The notes under the pieces were generated by a model, which saw nothing but the letters and a program-made list of their open reading frames with translations, did no database searches and was not told where the DNA came from. DNA of 64,000 nucleotides from Muribaculaceae bacterium (GTDB taxonomy: Bacteria; Bacteroidota; Bacteroidia; Bacteroidales; Muribaculaceae), in NCBI GenBank assembly GCA_017547845.1, contig JAFYNZ010000041.1, positions 1-64,000 of the forward strand, given 5' to 3'. Shown in pieces: positions 18,391-27,483 of this stretch. Position numbers and translations under genes: made by a program. Position 1 is the stretch's first letter. The number at the start of each line of letters is the position of its first letter.

Positions 18391-18759
18391 ATGGCTGAGC
18401 ATAACGATTGGGGAAAAGTGGCAGAGCAGATTGCGGCAGAGCATCTGATAAAGCAAGGCTATGTGGTCAGAGAGCGCAATTGGCAACCGATGCATGGCCA
18501 TGTCGAAATCGACATTATCTCGCAGAAGGATAATGTGTTGATATTCATCGAAGTGAAGGCGCGACAAAGTGAGGACTACGACCCTGCTGATGCTGTGGAC
18601 GATAAGAAGATACGCAAACTTGTGCGTGCTGCCGAGTCCTACCTCCGTTCGCAAGAGTACGATTTCGAGTATCGCTTTGATATTATCACGGTCATAGGCA
18701 ACGAGGAGCAATTCACCCTCGACCACATCGAGGATGCATTCCTCCCTCCGTTGTCATAA
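18391..18759 (+). CDS. yraN: YraN-family (UPF0102) endonuclease-like protein
   Basis: 122 aa. The family core is present: an N-terminal helix (WGKVAEQIAAEHLIKQGYVV), then HVEIDIISQKDNVLIFIEVK, containing the E-x-D and E-V-K residues of the restriction-endonuclease-like fold. UPF0102 proteins are predicted nucleases of unknown role, often linked to yifB/comM. Third gene of the operon starting at 15775. Confidence 0.95.
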   Translation: MAEHNDWGKVAEQIAAEHLIKQGYVVRERNWQPMHGHVEIDIISQKDNVLIFIEVKARQSEDYDPADAVDDKKIRKLVRAAESYLRSQEYDFEYRFDIITVIGNEEQFTLDHIEDAFLPPLS

Positions 18760-18809
18760 CCTTCTATATTATCAACTGATTTTCAATCAATAGACCGACA
18801 TTGACTAAA

Positions 18810-19376
18810 TCACAGTGCCTTAAGGATTAGAGGCACTATCGTGTCGCGAAGGTTGTCGAGGCTAAGGCGGTGTCCACCTGTGAATTTAGCGCAATGTGTG
18901 TAGTGTTCGAGGTATTCTGGCTCACAATTGACCACATCGTCGTCTGTGCCAAAAAGAGCATACGTCAAGTTGCGTTCCTTATCTGTGAGGTTGTCAAATT
19001 GGGCGCTTTCAAGTTCTTCATAAGCTTGGCAGATTTCTTCCGTGATTTCATATTCGGTTGCACCGTCAGCTCGCTTGTTGAAGAATGGGTTGATACCGAT
19101 ATTTTTACGCAATGTTCTTGAAACATGAAATGCAGGATTGACAATTATCTTGCGCGTGCCACGTAGTTTTTGAGCAAACATGCCGCCCATAGATGTACCC
19201 ACAGCGATGTCGATGTTTTGCTCCTTCACGATGGTCTGAAGCAGCGTTAATGCTTCCTGAGGGTCTATTGGTAGGTCGGGAGAGAAGACATTGTGGTCGG
19301 GTAGAAGTTGTCGAAGATTGTTTGATGTACTCGCATTGCCTGATGAGGAAAGTCCGTGAATGTAAAGAATATTCAT
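18810..19376 (-). CDS. YqiA/YcfP-like alpha/beta hydrolase
   Basis: 188 aa from the ATG at 19376 (a TTG six bases upstream is less likely). The motif order is that of small YqiA-type hydrolases: oxyanion segment YIHGLSSSGNAST at the N-terminus, nucleophile elbow GTSMGG at about residue 80, an acid in FGTDDDVVN, and a histidine in FTGGHRLS near the C-terminus. Likely a cytoplasmic esterase; the substrate is unknown. Convergent with yraN and 118 bp downstream of the GH31 stop, separated from it by a terminator. Confidence 0.88.
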   Translation of the reverse strand: MNILYIHGLSSSGNASTSNNLRQLLPDHNVFSPDLPIDPQEALTLLQTIVKEQNIDIAVGTSMGGMFAQKLRGTRKIIVNPAFHVSRTLRKNIGINPFFNKRADGATEYEITEEICQAYEELESAQFDNLTDKERNLTYALFGTDDDVVNCEPEYLEHYTHCAKFTGGHRLSLDNLRDTIVPLILKAL

Positions 19377-19445
19377 AGTCAAATGTTTTTAAGAGAGTTT
19401 CTATAGGGATTTCTATAAATCCCCTGAACTGGTTAATACTTGAGT

Positions 19446-19480
19446 GAAAAAACAATGGCGACTTGTTGTGTCGCCATTGT
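19446..19480 (-). terminator. Intrinsic terminator of the GH31 gene
   Basis: An 11-bp perfect stem (19452-19462 with 19470-19480) and 7-nt loop, followed on the minus strand by a run of six T. It lies 15 bp beyond the stop at 19495. Confidence 0.9.
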
Positions 19481-19494
19481 CCTAAGGGGTGTGA

Positions 19495-21957
19495 TTATTT
19501 GATTACGATGTTTGTCTCAGTGAAGTCCCAAGGAGTGACGATGTGGAGTGTGCGAGTTGCAGCGTCATACCACCATCCGCTTTGACGGATTGCTTTGAGG
19601 CTCGCAGACTTGGCCATCGGCATACCGTTGGAGATTTCGACAGACTTTGGCGCTTTGTTGATGCCTACCACTTGGAATGTGAGCATCTTCGCTTGAGGCA
19701 TACCGTCGTAGCCATTTCCACCTGCGTCTGCGATGTTGATATTGATGGTTGAGTCGCACTTTTCGCCAGAGAATTCGATGAGCTTATATTGACCGTTTTC
19801 GATAGTGTTGGTCGATGTGCGGTCGTCTTCGAAGAGGGTGTAGCTTGTCATCTCTTCGGCAGGGAAATATTTGACTGTGAGGAATGTAGGGTCGTATTGA
19901 CCGACATTCTCGATTGCCAATGTGTATTGAGGAATGAATGCACCTTGGCGTACGAACATCGGAAGGCGTTCCAGTGGTGCGCTTACGACAGCTGTTGTGC
20001 CACCCTTATAGTTTTTTGCAGGGTTGTTCCAGTCGACCCAAGTGCCTTCAGGGAATACCACCTTGCGAGAGCGTGCGCCCTTGGTCATCACAGGAGCGAT
20101 CATCACATCATCGCCCCACATATATTGGTCGGTGATGTTGGCATATTTTTCATCGAGGTTGGTGCCATTGAAGTTGAATGGACGAGCGAGAGGAGCGCCT
20201 GCAGTCGCATTCTCGTAAGCGAGAGTGTAGTTGTAGGGTAGCCACTCATAGCGCATCTTGATGAAACGCTTGCTGATTTTCTCTTGAGCAGGGTAGTGGT
20301 ATGGCTCCGGTTTGAGCTGGGCATGAGTGCGGAATGTCGGTGTGAATGCGCCCATTTGTAGCCATCTGACGTAGAGCTCTGCATCGAGAGGGTTGACAGG
20401 GTCTACTGCAAAACCGCCGATATCGCTACTCATGTATGCAAGGCCTGAGAGCGAAGAGTTGAGCATGATTTTGACTTGTGGTTGAAGACCGCCCCATGAG
20501 CGAGAAACGTCGGTCGACCATGGGAATACGTTGTAGCGTTGCAAGCCGGCTGTGCCACCACGCATGAGGAGCATCAGACGCTTGTTAGGGAATTCTTTTT
20601 TGAAACCTTCGTAGATGATACGACTCCATTCGTTGCCGTAAACATTGTGGTATTGAGCTGCCGACTCGCCATTGTGATGCCACATTGTGAGTGGGTGAAC
20701 TTCTGGCTCGCCAAGGTCGCCCCACCAGCCTTCTACGCCATCTTCTGTGAGTGTCTTGTAGCGACTCCAAAGCCATTCGCGAGTCGCAGGGTTGCTGACA
20801 TCAAACATGCCGGCATCGCCTACCCATGTGGTCACATCGTGCACCTTGCCTTCAGCGTCCTTCATGAGCATGCCTTTAGATGCAAGCATATTATAGTTGT
20901 CGATAGCACCGATTTTGTTGATATATGGTTGAGAGATAATGACCATGTTCACTCCTTTGTCCTTGAGTTCGGCAAGCATCTTGCGGTGGTCGGGCCATTG
21001 AGTCGGATTCCATTCGAGTCGGCCCATGTCGGTCTCTACGCCATACCAATAGAGGTCGAGCACCATACCATCGACCGGATAGCCACGACGCTTGAGCGTA
21101 TCGACCACTCCGAGCGCTTCGTCTTGAGTGCGATAGCCATACTTTGATGTGATGTAGCCCAACGCCCAGAATGGAGGCAATTCTTGGCGACCTGTGAGCA
21201 ATGTGTAGCCTTCAGTTGCGCCGGCGATTGTGCCACGACCATTGATGAAATAGTAGGATAGTGGTGCCGGTGAGTCGCTGAGGTATTCGATGGTATTGCC
21301 CATCACCATCTTTGCAGCATTGTAGTCGTCGAAGAGCACGCCGTAGCCCTTGTCTGACACAAAGTAAGGCACTGTGATATTCATCTGTGAGATGCGTGGG
21401 TCACCCTCGGTGTAGCTATAGTTTTGGCGATTGTACATCACAAGTGTGTCGCTGCCCAGTTCGAGGCTGTGACCACGTTCGCCTGCACCATAGAAATGCT
21501 CCTTGCCTGAGTTGACAAACGAGATGCGACGCATCGTCTTGGCATTGTCGACACCTTCGCTCTCAGTAAGCAATAGTTGGCCTTGACGATTGTAGAAACT
21601 GATAAGGCCTGTCGCCTTGTCGACCACCACCTTAGTCGATGGAGATGTCATGGTCAATTGAGATGCATTTGCTGATACCACGACATTATTGGCTTGAGGC
21701 TCAAGCACAGCCGACTGCGACTTTTTGTAGCGTGTGCGGTCGCCGTTAATCTTGGTGGTGACTCTGAAGATGTCGTCATTGAGGGGGGTAATCATAATCA
21801 CGCCCTTTTCGGTCTCTACGATCACTTCGCAAGCATTAGGTATGACATTGGTCACCTTGCCGATGTTGTCAGCCGATGCGCTGAGTGGCAGACTCAACGA
21901 TGCTGTCAAGAACGATGCTGCGCAAAGCGTAGCGGTATAAAACTTTCTGAAAGTCAT
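19495..21957 (-). CDS. Glycoside hydrolase family 31 enzyme
   Basis: 820 aa from the ATG at 21957, chosen because it gives a clean signal peptide (MTFRKFYTATLCAASFLTAS, cleaved near ASA) and because the promoter at 22011-22042 lies downstream of the longer ORF start. An N-terminal beta domain (about 35-240) is followed by the TIM barrel (about 245-600). The catalytic nucleophile motif is WWGDLGEPE near 414 and the likely acid/base aspartate is in FPWSTDVSRSW near 480. The C-terminal beta domains carry a DUF5110-like part. GH31 enzymes cleave or transfer alpha-glycosyl groups; the DLGEPE form is seen in some alpha-transglucosylases, so exact activity is open. Probably periplasmic or surface. 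Single-gene unit. Confidence 0.95.
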   Translation of the reverse strand: MTFRKFYTATLCAASFLTASLSLPLSASADNIGKVTNVIPNACEVIVETEKGVIMITPLNDDIFRVTTKINGDRTRYKKSQSAVLEPQANNVVVSANASQLTMTSPSTKVVVDKATGLISFYNRQGQLLLTESEGVDNAKTMRRISFVNSGKEHFYGAGERGHSLELGSDTLVMYNRQNYSYTEGDPRISQMNITVPYFVSDKGYGVLFDDYNAAKMVMGNTIEYLSDSPAPLSYYFINGRGTIAGATEGYTLLTGRQELPPFWALGYITSKYGYRTQDEALGVVDTLKRRGYPVDGMVLDLYWYGVETDMGRLEWNPTQWPDHRKMLAELKDKGVNMVIISQPYINKIGAIDNYNMLASKGMLMKDAEGKVHDVTTWVGDAGMFDVSNPATREWLWSRYKTLTEDGVEGWWGDLGEPEVHPLTMWHHNGESAAQYHNVYGNEWSRIIYEGFKKEFPNKRLMLLMRGGTAGLQRYNVFPWSTDVSRSWGGLQPQVKIMLNSSLSGLAYMSSDIGGFAVDPVNPLDAELYVRWLQMGAFTPTFRTHAQLKPEPYHYPAQEKISKRFIKMRYEWLPYNYTLAYENATAGAPLARPFNFNGTNLDEKYANITDQYMWGDDVMIAPVMTKGARSRKVVFPEGTWVDWNNPAKNYKGGTTAVVSAPLERLPMFVRQGAFIPQYTLAIENVGQYDPTFLTVKYFPAEEMTSYTLFEDDRTSTNTIENGQYKLIEFSGEKCDSTININIADAGGNGYDGMPQAKMLTFQVVGINKAPKSVEISNGMPMAKSASLKAIRQSGWWYDAATRTLHIVTPWDFTETNIVIK

Positions 21958-22010
21958 ATTGTAAGAATTATTTAGGGGAGCGTCCATCGGTTCCCGGATT
22001 AAGTTGAGTG

Positions 22011-22042
22011 CAAAGTTACTGATAAATTTTCTAACAAACAAA
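22011..22042 (-). promoter_or_regulatory. Promoter of the GH31 gene
   Basis: On the minus strand TTTG (22039-22042), 20 bp, TAACTTTG (22011-22018). Full consensus, partly overlapping the upstream secDF terminator. Confidence 0.8.
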
Positions 22043-22072
22043 AGAGCCACAATCAATGTTGACTGTGGCTCT
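22036..22072 (-). terminator. Intrinsic terminator of secDF
   Basis: Arms AGAGCCACA (22043-22051) and TGTGGCTCT (22064-22072) with an inner TCAA/TTGA stem, followed on the minus strand by TTTTGTTTG. It lies 24 bp after the stop at 22097. Confidence 0.85.
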
Positions 22073-22096
22073 CGATATTAAGTGTTGTAAATTTGC

Positions 22097-25036
22097 TTAT
22101 TTGAAGCGACGGTTGCCTTGGAGAGCTTCCTTAGGAGCTTCAGCAGCCTTCTTTGCCAATGTTTTCTTCATGATAGCGTGTGCGATAGGAGCAGCAACGA
22201 AGAGTGAGCAGAATGTACCTACGACAACACCGAAGATCATTGCGAATGTAAAGCTTCGGATTGTATCACCACCAAGGATGAAGATGCAGAGAAGCACAAG
22301 CAATGTAGAGAATGATGTCATGAACGTACGGCTCAATGTAGTGTTCAACGCCTTGTTGAATGTCAAGTAGCGGTCTTCCTTAGGATAGATCTTAATCATT
22401 TCGCGGATACGGTCGAATACCACCACGGTGTCATTGATTTGGTAACCGATGATAGTCAACACAGCTGCGATGAATGATTGGTCGATTTCCATTGAGAATG
22501 GGAAGAAGCCCCAGCATACAGAGTAGAAACCGATGATGAGGAATGCTGTCAATGCTACAGCTGATACAGCACCTACTGAGAATGCTACTGTGCGGAAACG
22601 AAGCAAGATGTAGAGGAACATACAGATCACTGCGATAGACACCGCGATGTAAGCATCGCGCTTCATGTCGTCAGCCACTGATGGACCTACCTTTTGGATG
22701 CTGATGATACCATGATCTTCGTCAGCCACTGAGAATGCTTGCTTGCTCATCAACTCACCGTTGACAGTGAGCTCGTTCTTAAGACCTTCGTAAAGCTTAT
22801 CAGTCACTTCGTTGTCAACATTAGCTTCATCGCTATCGATCTTATAGTTGGTAGAGATACGCACCTTAGAATCGTTGTCGATAGAGATTACTGACACTGA
22901 AGCACCTTCAAATACGTTAGCAAGGTTGGCTTGAACTTCTGCAGGCACTACATCTTTTTCGAATTGAACTACATAGTTGCGACCACCTGAGAAGTCGATA
23001 CCTTGGTTCATACCACGAACGAACAATGATGCTACTGAGATAACGATGAGTGCACCCCATACGATGATAGCAGTCTTTGTCTTGCCGAGGAAGTTGATGT
23101 TGGTATTTGTGAGGAGGTTGCGTGACATACCTGTTGTGAATGTCATGTTAGCGCAACGGCCGTTCTTAGTAATCAAGTCGAATGCGATGCGTGTCAAGAA
23201 CACTGCGATGAAGAATGAGCAGACGATACCGATAATCAATGTAGTAGCGAAGCCCTTGATTGGACCTGAACCGAATGCCAAGAGGATGATAGCAGTGATG
23301 ATAGATGTCAAGTTAGAGTCGAAGATAGCTGAGAATGCGTTGCTGTAACCGTCAGCGATCGCTGCACGCAATTTCTTGCCTGCCTTGAGCTCTTCCTTAG
23401 CGCGTTCGAAGATGAGCACGTTAGCATCGACTGCCATACCGAGTGAAAGCACGATACCGGCGATACCTGAGAGGGTAAGCACTGCTTGGAATGAAGCGAG
23501 GATACCCATTGTGAAGAACAAGTTGAGGATAAGACCAAGGTTAACCACAAGACCAGGTACTACACCATAAACTGCGATCATGAGAATCATCAACAACACC
23601 AATGCTACGATGAATGAGATGAAACCTTGTTCGATAGCTGTTGCACCAAGTGATGGACCGATTACGTTGTTTGACACAACATCAACCTTAGCCGACATCT
23701 TACCTGACTTCAATACGTTGGCAAGGTCATTGGCTTCTTCAGGTGTGAAGTTACCTGTGATTTGTGAGCTACCACCTTCGATGCGTGTGTTAACGCGTGG
23801 AGCTGAGTATACTTTGCCGTCGAGTACGATTGCGATAGCACGACCGAGGTTGTTGCCTGTGATGTTAGCCCATTGGTGTGAACCCTTGTCGCTCATACGC
23901 ATGTTGACAACGTTGCCTTGCATGTTGTCGTATTCTGTAGAAGCAGATGTGATCACGTCGCCTTCGAGCACTGGCTCGCCCTTGAGTGCAATGAGTGACC
24001 AGTAAGGAGTTGTCTTGTTTTCGCCGTTTTCCTTCTTAACGATGTTGCCTTCGTTGTCTGTCACAGGGATTTCGTCAGCCTTGATTTGCCACAATGCTGA
24101 GAAGTTGCTTGGAAGGATAGTCTTAGCGAGTGAAGTGTTGAGGATAGAGTCAATCATCACACGATCTTCTGCTTTCACCATGCCGATAACAGGTGTGCCT
24201 GTCTGACCGCCACCGAGAAGTGCCATGAGTTGAGTGTGATTGATTGTATCTTGTGCTGCAAATTGTGCGCTGAGGCTTTGGAGTGCACCACCCACTTCTT
24301 CATAGTTGTATACTTCGAAGAATTCGAGGTTGGCTGATGACTTAAGCAACTCTGTCACACGTTCTGGTTCCTTAACGCCTGGAAGCTCGAGAAGGATTTG
24401 ACCTGTCTTGTCTTGGAGCTTTTGGATGTTAGGAGCTACCACACCGAATTGGTCGATACGTGTGCGGAAGATATTGAACGCTGCATCTACTTGGCTTTCA
24501 ACTTGTCGCTCGAGAGCTGCGATTACTTCAGCATCTGTAGAGTTAGATCTCAAGTTGCCGAGGAATTCGCCTTCGTGCTTGAATGTGCCTTGCAATGTGC
24601 CAGGCTGAAGGAATGAAGCCACTTTCTTGACAAAATCCTTGTCAGAACGCTTGCCTTCTTGCTCTGCCTTAGCAATAGCGTCGTTTACTTTTGCTTCTTG
24701 ACCTGCCGCTGCCATCTGACGAAGAATGTCAGGAACAGAGATTTCAAGAACTACGTTCATACCACCCTTAAGGTCAAGACCTAAACCAATCTCCATCTTG
24801 CGCACCTGATTGTAGGTGTAGCCAAGATATACGTCCTCTTTGTCAAGAGAGTCGTTGAATTGCTTCAAACTCAGTTTGTAAACTTCGTTTGTGACGTCAT
24901 CTGTCTTAGCTTTTGAGATAGCGTATTCCTTTGCCTTCGCTTCATAGTGCTGTGTTACAAATGAGAACGAAATGTAGAATCCACAAATCAAAACCAAAAG
25001 ACCTGCGATAACGCTGATAAACCCTTTGTTTTGCAT
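22097..25036 (-). CDS. secDF: Protein translocase SecDF, fused form
   Basis: 979 aa, a SecD-SecF fusion as is usual in Bacteroidota. There is an N-terminal membrane helix (about 8-28). The SecD signature GLDLKGGMNVVLEI is near 88, followed by a long periplasmic P1 region (about 110-470). SecD membrane helices span about 475-630 (GAVDANVLIFERAKEE-type motif, here MAVDANVLIFERAKEE). The SecF half starts near 650 with MNQGIDFSGGRNYVVQ near 685, and its helices end with DTVVVFDRIREM. SecDF uses the proton gradient to help pull secreted proteins through SecYEG, which matters here because so many neighbours are exported. A -7 box TATATTTG (25099-25106) lies upstream. Confidence 0.98.
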   Translation of the reverse strand: MQNKGFISVIAGLLVLICGFYISFSFVTQHYEAKAKEYAISKAKTDDVTNEVYKLSLKQFNDSLDKEDVYLGYTYNQVRKMEIGLGLDLKGGMNVVLEISVPDILRQMAAAGQEAKVNDAIAKAEQEGKRSDKDFVKKVASFLQPGTLQGTFKHEGEFLGNLRSNSTDAEVIAALERQVESQVDAAFNIFRTRIDQFGVVAPNIQKLQDKTGQILLELPGVKEPERVTELLKSSANLEFFEVYNYEEVGGALQSLSAQFAAQDTINHTQLMALLGGGQTGTPVIGMVKAEDRVMIDSILNTSLAKTILPSNFSALWQIKADEIPVTDNEGNIVKKENGENKTTPYWSLIALKGEPVLEGDVITSASTEYDNMQGNVVNMRMSDKGSHQWANITGNNLGRAIAIVLDGKVYSAPRVNTRIEGGSSQITGNFTPEEANDLANVLKSGKMSAKVDVVSNNVIGPSLGATAIEQGFISFIVALVLLMILMIAVYGVVPGLVVNLGLILNLFFTMGILASFQAVLTLSGIAGIVLSLGMAVDANVLIFERAKEELKAGKKLRAAIADGYSNAFSAIFDSNLTSIITAIILLAFGSGPIKGFATTLIIGIVCSFFIAVFLTRIAFDLITKNGRCANMTFTTGMSRNLLTNTNINFLGKTKTAIIVWGALIVISVASLFVRGMNQGIDFSGGRNYVVQFEKDVVPAEVQANLANVFEGASVSVISIDNDSKVRISTNYKIDSDEANVDNEVTDKLYEGLKNELTVNGELMSKQAFSVADEDHGIISIQKVGPSVADDMKRDAYIAVSIAVICMFLYILLRFRTVAFSVGAVSAVALTAFLIIGFYSVCWGFFPFSMEIDQSFIAAVLTIIGYQINDTVVVFDRIREMIKIYPKEDRYLTFNKALNTTLSRTFMTSFSTLLVLLCIFILGGDTIRSFTFAMIFGVVVGTFCSLFVAAPIAHAIMKKTLAKKAAEAPKEALQGNRRFK

Positions 25037-25098
25037 TTTGTTAATTAATTTTTATTTGATTTTTTATTATTGTTTTAATTTCACACTTTTTCAGCTTG

Positions 25099-25106
25099 CA
25101 AATATA
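25099..25106 (-). promoter_or_regulatory. -7 box upstream of secDF
   Basis: TATATTTG on the minus strand, 63 bp upstream of the start codon. No clear -33 TTTG at 19-21 bp. Confidence 0.5.
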
Positions 25107-25201
25107 ACTCATTTTTTTGAAGTAACGTTAAAAATCACCAATAAAAATAGTAAATCAAAGGAATATTCCCAAAAGATGAATGATATGTCAGATAAAATAT
25201 C

Positions 25202-25209
25202 TATTTTTG
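25202..25209 (+). promoter_or_regulatory. -7 box upstream of the Ig-like lipoprotein gene
   Basis: TATTTTTG lies 21 bp before the ATG at 25231. It makes upstream in-frame starts (25180) unlikely. No clear -33 box. Confidence 0.5.
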
Positions 25210-25230
25210 AAGTCTGAAATTGTTTTTATT

Positions 25231-27198
25231 ATGAAAAGTCGATACAACACCATATTATTCATTTTTGCAACTCTGTTAGTCTCACTTCTTTACTCGTGTG
25301 CAAGCATCGGAAATCCGAGTGGGGGACCTAAAGACGAGGAGCCACCGCGTTATGCTGCAAGCGTGCCGGCCCTCGGTGCTACCAATGTCAGCACTCGACG
25401 TGTTGAAATCGAGTTTGATGAGTTTATCAATGTCAAGGACGCTTTCTCTAAGGTGGTCGTGTCGCCTACGAGTAAAACTGCCCCAAAGGTCTCGTCACAA
25501 GGTCGCAAGGCTATCGTGCAATTTGACGACACGCTTCGTGCCAATACGACCTATACTATCGATTTCGCCGACGCTATCCAAGACAACAATGAGTCCAACA
25601 AGATGAATAGCTTTGCATTCTGGTTTTCGACCGGCGAAGAACTTGATACTCTGCAGATTTCAGGCATGGTGCTCGCCGCTCGCAATCTTGAGCCGCAACA
25701 AGGAATGCTTGTCGGTGTGCACACCAATCTCGATGACACAGCGTTCACCAAGACTCGACTCGAACGCGTAGCCAAGACCGACGAACGCGGCCGATTTACC
25801 ATTCGCAATCTCAAGCCGGGCAATTATCGTGTCTTCGCTCTTGCTGATGTTAATAACGATTACACATGGGACAACCCTGCCGAAGATATCGCTTTCATGG
25901 ATATGACCATCTCTCCTTATAGTGAGCAGACCACAGCCATCGATACCATCTACGATATTGTCAACAGCCGTATAGATACCATAGTGAAACGCGCGCGTAC
26001 GCGATTCCTCCCTAATGATGTGTTGCTCAGTTCATTCAATATCGACCGCAAAACACAATATCTGGTCAACTATCAGCGCATCGACTCTACTCGTCTGTCG
26101 TTGATATTCAACGCTAAGTCCGACACTCTGCCCACGCTCAGACTCGTCAGTCCTAAGGTGGACGACGATTGGTATCGTCTCGAAAGAAGTCGCTTCAACG
26201 ATACGCTGACCTATTGGTTGCGTCCTGATTTGGTCGCTCAAGACACCATCATCGTGGCTACTGAGTATCAGCGTCCTGACTCTACGCAAAACCTCGTGTG
26301 GGGTACCGATACTCTCAAGTTTCTCAAGCCTCGACCTAAGAAGGCGAAGGAGAAGAAGAAACGCAAAGAGACGACCGACAGTGTCGTGCCTATACCGGTG
26401 CGTCACCTCGGTGTCACCCCTCCGTCGTCGTCAATCGAATACTATGCTCCGCTATATTTCACCTTTGACGAGCCGGTCGACACTATCGATCAGTCGAAGA
26501 TTCGTCTCGAAATGAAATCGGACACTATCTGGAAGCCGGTCGACCGTCGTATCGAGCTTGTCAAAAACGACAGTCTGACTCTGGTGCGCTACAAGATAAC
26601 CTGCCCGTGGGAATTCGGAGCTGAATATAAATTGAGCGTTGACTCGGCTGCTATAGTCGGTATGTATGGACATAGCAACCAGAAGGTCGAACAGTCTTTT
26701 AAGGTCAAGGAGGAAGAAGAATATAGCAACTTCTCATTCACTGTCGACGGCCTGCTGCAAGGCGTTCCTGCATTTGTAGAGCTTCTGAATGCAAGCGATG
26801 CACCGGTGCGCACGGCTAAGGTGGTCAATGGCGTGGCAGAATTTCTGTATCTTGCGCCCGGTAGCTATTATGCACGACTTGTCGAAGACCGAAATGGCAA
26901 CGGCGAATACGACACAGGCAACTACGACCTTCAGCAGCAACCCGAGTTTGTCTACTACTACCCGAAGAAAATCAACATCAAAAAGAATTGGGAGATAACT
27001 CAGCCATGGAACATTGTTGAGACTGCTATCGACTTGCAGAAGCCTGAAGCTATCAAGAAAAACAAGCCGGCAACGCCTAAGAACAGTCGTAAGAAGCAAG
27101 GCGAAGACGAGGAAGAGGAAGATGAATATTTCGACGTCAACGCCAACCCATTTGACCCCAACAACAACCACCGCGGCGGCGCGCTCAACACTCGCTAA
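25231..27198 (+). CDS. Ig-like domain (Big_5 type) lipoprotein
   Basis: 655 aa from the ATG at 25231. The lipobox is LLVSLLYSCAS (Cys near residue 24), followed by NPSGGPKDEEPPR, a typical start for this Bacteroidota family. Residues about 40-145 are a bacterial Ig-like domain (VEIEFDEFINV and TYTIDFADAIQDNN). Residues about 150-230 resemble a carboxypeptidase-regulatory beta sandwich (GRFTIRNLKPGNYRVFALAD). The tail (about 615-655) is low-complexity, basic and then acidic. Likely an outer-membrane-anchored lipoprotein with a structural role; no enzymatic motif. Divergent from secDF and convergent with fabF. Confidence 0.88.
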   Translation: MKSRYNTILFIFATLLVSLLYSCASIGNPSGGPKDEEPPRYAASVPALGATNVSTRRVEIEFDEFINVKDAFSKVVVSPTSKTAPKVSSQGRKAIVQFDDTLRANTTYTIDFADAIQDNNESNKMNSFAFWFSTGEELDTLQISGMVLAARNLEPQQGMLVGVHTNLDDTAFTKTRLERVAKTDERGRFTIRNLKPGNYRVFALADVNNDYTWDNPAEDIAFMDMTISPYSEQTTAIDTIYDIVNSRIDTIVKRARTRFLPNDVLLSSFNIDRKTQYLVNYQRIDSTRLSLIFNAKSDTLPTLRLVSPKVDDDWYRLERSRFNDTLTYWLRPDLVAQDTIIVATEYQRPDSTQNLVWGTDTLKFLKPRPKKAKEKKKRKETTDSVVPIPVRHLGVTPPSSSIEYYAPLYFTFDEPVDTIDQSKIRLEMKSDTIWKPVDRRIELVKNDSLTLVRYKITCPWEFGAEYKLSVDSAAIVGMYGHSNQKVEQSFKVKEEEEYSNFSFTVDGLLQGVPAFVELLNASDAPVRTAKVVNGVAEFLYLAPGSYYARLVEDRNGNGEYDTGNYDLQQQPEFVYYYPKKINIKKNWEITQPWNIVETAIDLQKPEAIKKNKPATPKNSRKKQGEDEEEEDEYFDVNANPFDPNNNHRGGALNTR

Positions 27199-27263
27199 CC
27201 TCTCTCTTGATACCTTTGCTTTGCCACGACCATTCGTCGCGGCAGTCGCTTCCTTTATTATTT

Positions 27264-27392
27264 CTATAGAGTCTATGGCATTCGCGTCATAGCGTCCATT
27301 GTGCCTATCCCATCTATAGCATGTATAGTATCTATAGCGTTTTTATAGTATCGATAGCGTCTATAGTATCTATAGTATCTATAGTATCTATC
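27264..27392. repeat. Degenerate 9-bp tandem array (CTATAGTAT type)
   Basis: About 14 units of a 9-bp motif. The last part (27361-27389) is three near-perfect CTATAGTAT units; the first half is decayed (CTATAGAGT, CTATGGCAT and similar). It fills the gap between two convergent genes. Related arrays lie at 40392-40432 (opposite orientation) and 46633-46700. Confidence 0.85.
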
Positions 27393-27422
27393 TTTTCTTG
27401 TCAGCGAGTCATCGGCTGCGTA

Positions 27423-27455
27423 TAAAAAAAGACGGCGACCGATGGCCGCCGTCTT
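27423..27455 (-). terminator. Intrinsic terminator of acpP-fabF
   Basis: Stem GACGGCG/CGCCGTC (27431-27437 with 27447-27453) plus an inner CC/GG, followed on the minus strand by seven T. It lies 30 bp after the fabF stop. Confidence 0.88.
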
Positions 27456-27483
27456 CATTATCTAATAAAGATGTGTGTCTTTA

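Noticed and set aside
21958..22056. Longer form of the GH31 protein starting at 22056
   Set aside because: It overlaps the secDF terminator and the GH31 promoter; the ATG at 21957 gives a clean signal peptide.
27264..27392. Possible CRISPR array
   Set aside because: Units are 9 bp with no spacers, no constant repeat of 25-40 bp and no cas gene nearby.
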